From Dipteris shenzhenensis (taxonomy: Eukaryota; Polypodiophyta; Polypodiopsida; Gleicheniales), in NCBI GenBank assembly GCA_047967505.1, contig CM106539.1: a DNA stretch of 64,000 nt, one strand, 5' to 3'. This document shows, piece by piece, positions 21,503-30,678 of the stretch. Below the pieces are notes generated by a model. It ran no database searches. It saw only the letters and a list, made by a program, of their open reading frames with translations, and had not been told where the DNA came from. The first letter of the stretch is position 1. Every line of letters begins with the position of its first letter. A program made the position numbers and the translations under genes.

Positions 21503-22950
21503 TTTAAGGATGATGAGATGGAGTCTCTTGATGCTTCCCCTTCTACTTCTCATAGTTCAAATGGCTTGCCACATGTTGAGGATGGCTCTCCCTCAAATCC
21601 ACATGTTGAGGATGATTCTCCCTCAAATGTTTCAGATTTGCAGCCAATTAATGAGAATAGACAGCCTCATGTTTCGAGGCATTATCAACGTCGTGAGGCC
21701 ACTAAAGATGTTGATGCAGCACTGAGTGGTACAGCAGAGAAATCTATTCCACGTTGGGTAAGGTTGACCATTCAAGATGCTAAGGATAGCCTACTTTGGG
21801 GAAAACCAGGGCCAGCACTCAGAAAATCAGTGATGGAAGCTAAAAATGAGCCTCAGAGCCTCAGCATAATCCGGCATGGCAGAAAGCTATGGAAGCTGAG
21901 ATTAAATCCATTGAGAAGAATGCCACATGGGACTTGGTTGATGCACCCATTGGGAAAAATGTGGCTGCACGAAATGGATTTATAAGGTGAAATACCATTC
22001 AGATGGCACAGTTGAGAAATACAAAGCCCGTTTGGTTGCCAAGGGGTATGCACAAGAGGAGGGGATATATTATGAGGAGACTTTTGCTCCAGTGGCCAAG
22101 ATGACCACCATTCGTTCTATCATCTCTCTTGCTGCGTTTTATGGTTGGTCAGTGTACCAGATGGATGTCAAGACCGCTTTCCTCAATGGAGATCTTAAAG
22201 AGGAGGTCTATGTACATCAGCCCCAAGGTTTTGAGGTGAAGGGACAAGAGCACATACCTACAAGAGCACAAGGTATGCAAGCTTAGGAAGGCTCTATATG
22301 GGCTGAAGCAAGCACCTCGTACCTGGTATCAGAAGATACATCAATTTTTGCTGTCCCAGGGCTTCGTAAACACTCATACAGAGCCAAATCTATATGTTCT
22401 GCAGCAAAAATCAGAATTGGTCATGTTGGTACTATATGTGAATGACATCATACTCACTGGCAGTGATTTGCAGCAAATTACAACAGTGCAGTCTGCTTTA
22501 TGCCACAACTTTGACATGACAGATTTGGGCCTATTGCATTATTGTCTTGGCATTGAGTTTTGGTAGACCCATGATGGGATCTCTATGTCACAGACAAAGT
22601 ATTCGAAGGGGTTGTTGCATAAATTTAAAATGAAGAACTGTAAGCCTGTGGCTACTCCATTGGAAAAGGGACTTAAGCTGAGTAAGCATGATACTGCTGA
22701 AAAGTTTGATGGCACTTTGTACAAGCAGTTGGTTGGCAGTTTGATATATCTATGCTCCACATGGCCTGATATTGCCTATGCCACAGGGCTTTTGAGCTAG
22801 TTCATGCATTGTCCCACGATCACACATTGGAATGCAACAAAGAGGGTTCTCAGATATGTCCATGGCACTCTCTCTCTTGGCTTGCATTATGCTTCAAATT
22901 GTGATCTAGAGCTGAGTGGTTTCACCGACTCAGATTGGTCAGGGGGCTAT
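21503..22950 (+). pseudogene. Copia K RT and partial RNase H
   Basis: RT pieces in sequence: [46 protein letters not shown], then LYVNDIILTG where the family has Y-V-D-D. RNase H begins FTDSDWSGG and is cut off. Stops and frameshifts occur near 21500, 21870, 22285, 22564 and 22798. The D-to-N change alone would abolish polymerase activity. Confidence 0.85.
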
Positions 22951-23299
22951 TTGGAGCTTTCTTGTGTGTGCACTCTTGCTCACTTGTGTTCACAACCTGT
23001 CTCCACTTTGTTCCTACAATTTAATCTAAAGCAAGTATGTATATACTAATCTAACACAAATTAATATACATTCTATTAAAGAATCGAAATGAGTCATTAA
23101 GTCTAAAAGAAAAGCAAGAAGGTGAAAATTAGTCTACGATTATGGTGAATGCAAGTATAAATTTCTTCTTAGCAATACTAAACAAGAAAGGCATATTAAG
23201 CCAAAAAAGAAGAATTGAATAATTTACATTGAATAAATTAATTAAAAAACTATAAAGATACAAGTAAGATGGATTAAAGGGCTAAGATGGTAGATGTAA

Positions 23300-23680
23300 A
23301 AATTAAATTAATTGGCCTTCCGAAAGTCTACAAAGAAAGTGTAGACTTTCTAGGATCTTGATCTCATCTCCTCGATGACTACCCGCAGGGTGAAGATATG
23401 ATCAAGTGTGGAATGTTGTCTCTAAAACCTAGCTTGTCTCAATGCCCGCTGTGTGTGTGTCTCTGCACACGAGCTGATCTCTCTCTAGTAGTGACCCATA
23501 AATCTTGACAAGTGTATGACCAATCATGAGAGTTCGGTAGTTCCCAGTATCCATGGGATCCCCTACTTTGTGTATCGGTACAATATTGGTGGTATTCCAA
23601 TCAAGGCTGAAGCCGCGGCATACAACATGATTGAACATATATGCTAGGATCGGGGCCAAGACCTCCTACAGTTTCCTCAA
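23300..23680 (-). pseudogene. LINE-beta-type RT relic
   Basis: The minus-strand frame 23429-23659 reads DWNTTNIVPIHKVGDP and GNYRTLMIGHTLVKIYGSLL. It matches the RT fingers of copy C (ENTIVPILKSGDP, NYRTIMIGHVMAKIY). Downstream it continues in other frames to about 23300 (VVIEEMRSRS). Confidence 0.65.
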
Positions 23681-24146
23681 AATGTGTTTCACTAGATTTT
23701 TGAAACACAAAGTGGTCAAGATGTTCTGGCATTTAATTTGGCCTGCAAAAACATGAACAGATGTGGGGGTTTGTTTAGAGCAATGACATGGGCAACCCCT
23801 TCTCGCAATCTCAACATGAGATCTTGCAACCATATCACAAGGATGACAAGAAGCATTCCTTCCTCTATGAGCAGGCAGGAGGACTGTACCAGATCATTCT
23901 CTGAACCTATCCCACCATACTTTCCTCAAAATGTGTTTCACTAGATTTTTGAAACACAAAGTGGTCAAGATGTTCTGGCATTTAATTTGGCCTGCCCAAA
24001 CATGAAGGGATGTGGGGGTTTGTTTAGAGCAATGACATGGGCAACCCCTTGTCGCAATCTCAACATGAGATCTTGCACCCACAGCACAAGGATGACAAGA
24101 AACATTCCTTCCTCTATGAGAAGGCAGGAGGACGTGTACCAGATCA
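23672..24146. repeat. 249-bp tandem duplication
   Basis: The unit starting TTTCCTCAAAATGTGTTTC occurs at 23672 and again at 23921. The two copies are nearly identical for about 225 bases and then diverge. No coding function was recognised. Confidence 0.8.
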
Positions 24147-24587
24147 AGGTCACAACCTAGTAAACGTTCATAAATATATGTGAGGAAAGGTCTCTGGAAA
24201 ATGTTGCACCTCCAATAACTAGGCCATGGTTGAACTCTCTCATGAGCAATATAATTTTTTATAGAAGAGATTCATGAAACAGAAAAAAATTATTATTATA
24301 ATGCTGAGAATTCACAAATACAAAGGTATGCCAGTAATTCAGCTTCCAATTAAGCCAAATTTTCAAAAACTTTTCATACAATGACACTAATCTATACATT
24401 TCTTGAAGTCTGCTAGCTTTTTTGTGATCTGAAATGCGCAGGATTGCATTACAAAGCAGAAGGTTTTGCATTTTCTCATGTAATGTTAACACAGTAGCTT
24501 ACTGTTTCTTGCACCTAAGTGCAGAAAACAACAATACAATAGCATATAGATTAGCCCAGAAATAGCATAAGATGTAATGCAGCTTAC
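24147..24587. other. Intron sequence just 3' of host exon 6
   Basis: Ordinary A/T-rich intron sequence. No RNA gene, TE domain or conserved motif was recognised beyond the splice donor. Confidence 0.4.
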
Positions 24588-24719
24588 AGAAGGAGACCAC
24601 TTTGACAATCTCTCGAGCTCTAGGAAGATCAAATTCTTGAGGGAAGCCTCAGCTTGCTCACTTAGAAGGTCACCCGTTCGTTCAGATCCAGCAACTGAAG
24701 CAAGAGCATGTATGCCGAC
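24588..24719 (-). CDS. PSMD5: PSMD5-like exon 6 of window (44 codons)
   Basis: 132 bp, phase 0 at both ends, from acceptor GACAATCAG to donor TCT|GTAAGC. It encodes VGIHALASVAGSERTGDLL and a helical stretch that ends LSKWSPS. It resembles the PSMD5 helix around CLDAISSLL...TDDLL. The exon sits alone, with 13.4 kb of intron on its 5' side and 21.0 kb on its 3' side, which makes it a strong test of whether splicing really bridges these introns. Confidence 0.83.
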
Positions 24720-26429
24720 CTGATTGTCACAAAAAAGGAGTCAATATTTTCACATTCTACACATCGTACAAATAAGATATTCTCATGCACAGAACTGCCA
24801 GTGACAATGCACGAGCATGTTATGGATTGCAAACGTAATACTTCATTCAAAATTAATCTGAAGATTTAAAAAACTACAGGGCTAGGGGCTTCAAGAAAAA
24901 GTGCATCCAATACGACAAATGAGTGAAGAATAAGGAGGTTCCAACTCGTAGCCCTGAACATTGAGCCCATCCATGAACATAGGTGCATAACGAACAAGAC
25001 TTTACCCACCGATACATTCTAATACCCTAGCTCTTTAAGACCTTAAATAACATAAATTCTCCAGCTTTTGCCACAGGCTAGGCACAAGAATCTTGAAAAT
25101 TTCGCTTGCCCTTGAGGACAATCAGTAGCAAAAGGCCAATTTAGAATATGGGAAAGATTGAAATGACATACCATATCTGGTCACACAACTGTCGACCGAA
25201 ATCAGTGATGGAAAACTCAAATAGACATTGAGGATAAATATTACTTGATTGCACAACTTTTGTAACCTAAAATAAGCAACAAACAGAAGTACGACAATAA
25301 AACCAGACTGAAGCGCAAAAAGTACTCAAGTGCTCTGTAGTACTTGAGACATTAAAAACAATCATCTTTCGCAGCTCTATACTTAGTGGAGCTATAGAGA
25401 GCCCAAACAACAATTCAATATCTCCAGTATATGAATTAGAAGTACCCTGACGATGCAAGATTGTCATCTAAAGAGGAAAAGCAAACCATTGTTGATGTGT
25501 GTATACCCCACCTTCGAAAGCTGCCATGTAGTGAGATTAGCAATAACCACCTAACACTCTTCATTGTGTGGAAAACTATTAGGTAGTAGATGCCTACAGT
25601 GGTTACCGATTGGGTGCTTGACACTTGCTCACAATTTAAAAGTTACCCCAAGCTATCTTTCTCTTTTGACAGAAGAATTTCATAAGTTCTCTTTAGCTTC
25701 AAGTCTTAGGAGAGGTTTACTCCTTATTTTTATCACCCTTATCCTAAAAGAAGATGATAACTTCGTTGTTACTCACATGCCTTTGTACTATTTCTGAGAT
25801 AATAGCAAAATCCCTAGCTCTTTCACTCATGTTTTTCATGCTAGATACCATCCATAGCTCCTATCTAGACTATGTTTGTAGTGTTTGTAATGGATGTATA
25901 ATGAATCATATTTCACACTTTCAGTGGGATCACAATGATGCATTGCCATTCTTTAACCTAACACTGAGAAGGCTTCCAAGAAGGTCAATTGATCATTATT
26001 TGAAGGATGCGGTAACCAAAATTCACCAATCACCAATGAACTGTCTAGGTCTCTAGCATATCTTTCAGGTAATGTAGTAGGGCTTTGGTCTATGGATGCA
26101 TGAGCAAGCATTCTTATCTCCTAATCAATCAAACAAGATTTCCTCTACACATCAAACTTGATAAGGAATTCTCCCACTCAGGGAGCCAAAAAAGCCAAGC
26201 TAGGGAGGGGCACTCGGGTCATAGAGGAATTAAAAGAGAATCAAATGATTATAAAGTCCATGTCATGTCTGCATTTCGAGGTGAGTTGATGGGGCTTGCA
26301 AAGAATCCATAACACTTATCTATTTTCTTGTTAATTAAAGTATTGGCCTCCTACATTGTGCATTTTCATCCTACAATGTGCAACATCCTCAATTGTAAGT
26401 GGCATTAAAAAGGTTTGGTTCAAGTAGGT
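24720..26429. other. Unassigned intron sequence
   Basis: A/T-rich sequence upstream of host exon 6. Short open frames exist but none looks coding. I see no TE terminus or RT motif here. Confidence 0.4.
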
Positions 26430-26700
26430 ATAGGATCCCATGAGCCTGGAAAACTATAGGACCATCATGATTGGGCATGTCATGTCCAAGATTTATGCCT
26501 CGGTACTCAAAACAGTTTGCAGAGCACGAGGGACTTAGAGCTACTGGACAGGCAAGCTTTCTTATGGATATTGCGACCTTGGATCACATCCTCATAGTGC
26601 GCGGTGTCATTGAGGAGGCCAAGATATGGAGACAGACAGTATACTTATTCACACTGAGAATTTAAATAGCCATATTTAACACATACGACACTGCATGAGA
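26430..26700 (+). pseudogene. LINE-beta-type RT relic
   Basis: Plus-strand pieces read ENYRTIMIGHVMSKIYASVL and, in a second frame, GLRATGQASFLMDIATLDHI and GVIEEAKIW. They match the fingers-palm part of copy C (NYRTIMIGHVMAKIY, ARGQAGFRAEHSTLDHI). There is a frameshift near 26510. Confidence 0.65.
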
Positions 26701-26879
26701 TGCAAATGCGAATCACATGTTGCCAAAGCTTAGACCTTGATATGTTTTGGCATTCCAATTTCAATACACCCAAAGGAGAGAAAACTCTAAGAAAATATTA
26801 CCATCTTTTTAACATTTAACATATATCTATAAATAGATTATGCCAAAATATCCTAGAGAGCCAAGGATATGGAAGATCC

Positions 26880-27135
26880 GGGACTGTGCTGAAGGCCTTC
26901 CAAAAGTCTACGAAGCAGGCATAGACTTTCTGGGATCTCAATCTCGCCTCCTCAATGACTACCTGTAAGGTGAAGACATGGTCAGACTTTCTGGGATCTC
27001 AATCTTGCCTCCTCAATGACTGCCCGTAAGGTGAAGATATGGTCAAGGGTGGAATGCTGCCGTCAAAAACCAGCCTGTCATGTGCCCGTTGTCCATGTGC
27101 CTCCGTGTATGAACTGATCTCTCTCTCTAGCATGA
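26880..27135 (-). pseudogene. LINE-beta-type RT relic with 61-bp duplication
   Basis: The minus strand carries the HSTLDHIFTLR...IEEA region of the beta RT. A 61-bp unit is repeated in tandem (26924-26984 and 26985-27045). On its 5' side the fragment stops at an (AG)n tract ((CT)n on its own strand). Confidence 0.6.
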
Positions 27136-27137
27136 TC

Positions 27138-27140
<3 letters not shown>

Positions 27141-27179
<39 letters not shown>
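27141..27179. repeat. (AG)n microsatellite
   Basis: About 19 AG units. They lie at the 5' end of the neighbouring minus-strand LINE-beta relic. Confidence 0.95.
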
Positions 27180-27182
<3 letters not shown>

Positions 27183-27387
27183 GAATTAGGCAGCACAACA
27201 CAACCTAAACAAAAAGAAGAAGAAGAAGACGAAGAAGAAAAAAGAAACAACTAATGCTAACACAAGCGAACACAGATAACCCAACGTACATATAAGAAAA
27301 CAAATGAAATACCAATGAAAACAAGGAAACAAGAGTGGGAGGAAAAATATAATAGCAATATGTGTATGTGTGTGGAGACACACACAC

Positions 27388-27550
27388 TTTTTTTTTTTTG
27401 TGAGAAGAAATATTTTATTGCTGTAAAATAATTACATTCATAGTTACTTCAAAAGCGGAGTAACTACTACTCAACTGGAAATCTCAGTATAAGCTATATA
27501 TACATCATGATCAATCAAATGAGTCTGAAAGCAATCATAAAACGGTTGCC
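27388..27550 (-). mobile_element. LINE-alpha 3' end, severely 5'-truncated
   Basis: Only the last ~150 bases of LINE-alpha plus a 12-base poly(A) (T run 27388-27399). It matches the ends of copies A and B, including the 3' stem-loop at 27442-27465. Both sides are (AC)n on the plus strand. Confidence 0.85.
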
Positions 27551-27579
27551 ACACACACACACACACACGTTTTTTGTAT

Positions 27580-28239
27580 ATTTATGTTACAAGAATCAGT
27601 CCCCAAAGAGGAAACATGCAATTACAACATCAAAAGATGTCGATATAAGACAACAAGGTAGCTGACTAAGGGGTAGAGGTGACAGGAAGGAGGAGTATTG
27701 TGGGGACGCTACAATGGTGGTCGGGCCAGAAGGGCATGCCAAAGTCGTCCCTGATCCCAACGGCAATGGCGCTATCACCTCTAAAGGTGGTGGTGCTGTC
27801 AGCTCCAAAGATGGTACAGTGGGTTTCCATGATGATGATACTGCAAAAGCTGAGGCTGAGTTCAAAACTGTTGAGGCGGATGCTGTGATGGCTGCTTTTT
27901 GCACCATTGTGCTATCAGTCTGCAGTCCGTTTTGCGGTTGTTGCACTTATTCATATCCTCTACTTTGAGCTGCTATTTGTGCTTCTCTTCCTCCTTGGGC
28001 TTCTCTTCCTTCTTTTTAGTTTTGTCCCATTTTGCCATGTTGCTTGTTGTCTCTTTTTTTCCCTTGCTCTTTCTGAGATAAGCCTCAATTTTCTCGATCC
28101 AGGGGCAGCAGAGGATGCGACATAGCAGAGACCCAGAGAGAATGACACGATAGACTTACCCTCACATGAGGATCGTAGACATCTCCTCTTTACTATTTGA
28201 ATTGGGGAGACAACCACTAGAGTGATAGTAGTTCTTGTG
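27580..28239. other. Unassigned sequence with overlapping open frames
   Basis: Two opposite open frames overlap: 27714-27968 plus and 27596-27946 minus. Neither resembles a family I recognise. It may be a worn LINE ORF1, given the LINE-beta 3' ends that follow. Confidence 0.35.
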
Positions 28240-28685
28240 AAATCACGAGCTACCTCCCGGGGATTATAAAGGAGGAGAGAGGTCTAGACAAACTAATCAG
28301 GCTGAGCACCATTAACGCTCTATTACTGATTTCCTCCCTCAACGGCACAGACCCTCACCAGATCTAGAGCCACTGTTACTATCCTCAGTCAACCAATGAA
28401 GCTGGTTCCACAGACAGCAGACACAAGTCCCATCACTCGAATGGTCAGCTGATCCGACAGCCGATTGACAAGGATCTCTCTTCATTTTTTCCTTTACATT
28501 TGAGTACACTCCCACAGCGACAGTAAGGTGTCTCTATCTATTTATTTTCTCATCTCAGACATCATCCTTGGGTATGGATCCCGCTGTTGTTGCCCCACCC
28601 CTTAGCTTTTATTATTCTGATTTTTTTTCAATCTCATAGACCCTTCGGTCTTTTGAAGATGCTAACAAACTTCTTTCTTCCTCTT
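28240..28685 (+). mobile_element. LINE-beta 3' end fragment
   Basis: An ORF2 C-terminal relic (the PIP-like RSITDFLP near 28313, whose leading Gln codon is now TAA), a 3' UTR, the stem-loop AGACC-CTTC-GGTCT (28638-28651) and a tail ACAAACTTCTTTC. The 5' boundary is approximate. Confidence 0.6.
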
Positions 28686-28799
28686 GAGTGTGGATTCCGC
28701 TGTTGTTGCCCCACCCTTTAGCTTTTATTATTCTAATTTTTTTTTCAAGCTCATAGACCCTTCGGTCTTTCAAAGGCGTTAACAAACTTTCTTTCTCTC
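28686..28799 (+). mobile_element. LINE-beta terminal fragment (114 bp)
   Basis: It repeats the end of the preceding fragment (from GTGGATTCCGCTGTTGTTGC), including the stem-loop at 28755-28768, and ends AACAAACTTTCTTTCTCTC. It is a very short insertion or a duplication joined at the pyrimidine tail. Confidence 0.65.
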
Positions 28800-29018
28800 T
28801 CCCGCTGTCGCTCAGCCCGTCGTCGCTCAGCCCGCCGCTTCAGGCCCAGCTCAGCCCACCGCTCAGCCCGTCGTCGCTCAGCCTGCCCTTCAGGTCGTTG
28901 TCGCTTTCTCGCCGCTCAGGTCGTCGTCGAGACTCTTCTTCTTCCCTCCCCACTCTTGGCTGGGCTGTACCCCAGGCCCAGCCAAGGGGTTAGTCCAGCC
29001 AAAAGGGGGATAGTCGAT

Positions 29019-29817
29019 ATGGCCAGCCCATCCTCCCCTCATCCCCCCAAGCTTTACTCCGCCATGGCAGCCACAACCCCTGCTCCCTTCGATAGGACGT
29101 AATCTAGGTATAAGATTCAACCTCCCCCGACGCCAAGCCGCAAGAGCAGATTTACCATCTCCAGCAAGAAGTGCGAGACCTGAGGTCCCAGCTCACCCAA
29201 GCCCTAGCTCGTATTGCAGCTTTGGAAGGCCCAAGGAAGCAAGAGATTATTGCAGCAGCCGTACAAACATGTAAAGCTGAGCCCCCAACATCACAGCTGA
29301 TTTCCACGGTTAGAGAGATCATCTAGGTGAAAGTGACAGCTGAACCCAAGGTTGACATCCAAATAGAGATCCAAGAACATCACCTTCGGAAAGAGAATGC
29401 TATGAAGATTCGAATAGGGGGAATACCCGATTGGCAGCACGAGAATGACACTTTCGATGAGGCAATCGAAAGAATCAAGGCAGCAGTCCCGGCCATTGAT
29501 TGGTCAGCAAGCTCAACTGATGACAAGAATGATGATGAAGAGGAGTCTTCCCCAGTTTATTTATCGCCCAGGAATGGACACGTTGTCATCACCTTCAACT
29601 CGAAGACACTCAGAAAGAGAATTCTATGACAATCCTATAAGCTGAAGCGGACAAAGATATGGATTGCTGAGGAGCTTACAAGAACCCAACTGAAGAACAA
29701 AGCTACCGAGCTTGCTAAGGTTCGGGCAGCCAGGGAAGCAGGAAAATGGGCAGTCTATCGTGACGATCTTGCAATGATTAGAGAATTTAAGACAAAACCT
29801 AAAGACCCTCAATCTTA
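29019..29817 (+). pseudogene. ORF1 of the ORF1-only element
   Basis: From a possible ATG at 29019 the frame is interrupted (TAG near 29100, another near 29325). Readable parts: a leucine-zipper-like coiled coil (LQQEVRDLRSQLTQALARI), an RRM-like core (MKIRIGGIPDW ... GHVVITFNSKTLRKRIL), then, after a TGA, a C-terminal domain TKIWIAEELTRTQ and REAGKWAVYRDD. This order (coiled coil, RRM, CTD) is the L1 ORF1p plan and matches ORF1 of copy C, not the DUF4283 type of LINE-alpha. Confidence 0.75.
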
Positions 29818-30012
29818 AACTGATGTAATGGCCACCCCATAGCCTAGCACCTAGTTCTTTTTATGTTTTATGTTCTATGTTTTTAGGTTCTATGTGTTTT
29901 GTTTTTTAAAGAAATCTGATGATACTCCCAGGGAGGTTGCCTATGGCCCTCTCTGTACTGATGTATAAGCAGGTCTCTTTTGTCCCATAGACCTTTTAGG
30001 TCTCCAGTGGAC

Positions 30013-30040
30013 ATTAATAAACCTTCTTTCTTTCTTTCTT

Positions 30041-30089
<49 letters not shown>
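30013..30089. repeat. (TTTC)n(TC)n tract
   Basis: A pyrimidine microsatellite that forms the tail of the ORF1-only element and the 5' border of LINE-beta copy C. Confidence 0.93.
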
Positions 30090-30090
<1 letters not shown>

Positions 30091-30678
30091 CCAGCCCGCA
30101 CCCTCCCTCTCAGCCCGTAAGCCCTCTCTCTCCCAGCCCGCACCCTCCCTCTCAGCCCCTTAAGCCCTCTCCCCCTCCCAGCCCGTAAGCCCTCTCTCTC
30201 CCGGCCCGTAAGCCCTCTCCCCCTCCCAGCCCGTAAGCCCTCTCTCTCCCAGCCCGCACCCTCCCTCTCAGCCCGTAAGCCCTCTCCCCCAGCCCGCCCG
30301 CACCCTCCCTATCAGCCCGCACCCTCTCTCTCAGCAGACCCTCCGTCTCCGTCTCAGTCCGCAAGCTTACTCCCTGCGCAAGCCTCACGAGACAAGCTTA
30401 CTCCCTGCGCAAGCCTCTCCCTCGTGGAAGGGCCAGATCCTGGCTGTTGGAGGGGAAGGGGGTTTAAGGAAAGTCTTAAACTCCTCTCCCCCCCCCCGCC
30501 CCCGCGTGAATAGCCCTACAGCAAGTGTCCTTAAAGTGCAGGAAACAGTTTCCAGAGAGTAAAAAGGGGCAAAAAGAGGCAGTTTTGAGCAAAGAATTCA
30601 GCTGGCAAACAAGGAGCTCCACCATGGCCCTCAGAGGCAGTTTTGAGCAGAGAATTCAGCACTTCCAGGACTAAGGAG

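Larger units (their letters stand above)
19688..23018. mobile_element. Ty1/copia element K, internally inverted and truncated
   Basis: The left LTR is 19688-19848 (TGTTGTAGG...CCTACA). The last 68 bp of a second LTR lie at 22951-23018. Between them gag-protease runs on the minus strand (20540 to 19850) and integrase-RT-RNase H on the plus strand (20537 to 22950). The two halves meet head to head near 20537, which implies inversion of the gag-protease segment after insertion. The right end jumps from RNase H straight into the LTR, so RNase H, the purine tract and the start of the 3' LTR are deleted. No target duplication was found. Confidence 0.82.
28800..30089 (+). mobile_element. ORF1-only LINE-beta derivative (HAL1-like)
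   Basis: A GC- and pyrimidine-rich 5' part, one ORF1, about 170 bases of 3' UTR, the conserved stem-loop (29989-30003) and the tail AATAAACCTTCTTTC followed by (TTTC)n(TC)n up to 30089. There is no ORF2. The arrangement parallels mammalian HAL1 (half-L1) elements; whether it mobilised as such or is a deletion product is not settled. Confidence 0.7.

Noticed and set aside
23672-24146. CRISPR-like array
   Set aside because: Only two long units without regular spacers, in eukaryotic intron sequence.
27596-27968. Overlapping opposite frames as a host gene
   Set aside because: No splice logic, no recognisable domain, and both are flanked by LINE ends.
30643-30678. Upstream extension of LINE-beta ORF1 from a TTG
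   Set aside because: An ATG at 30679 and one in strong context at 30703 are better starts; the upstream part overlaps a duplicated UTR segment.
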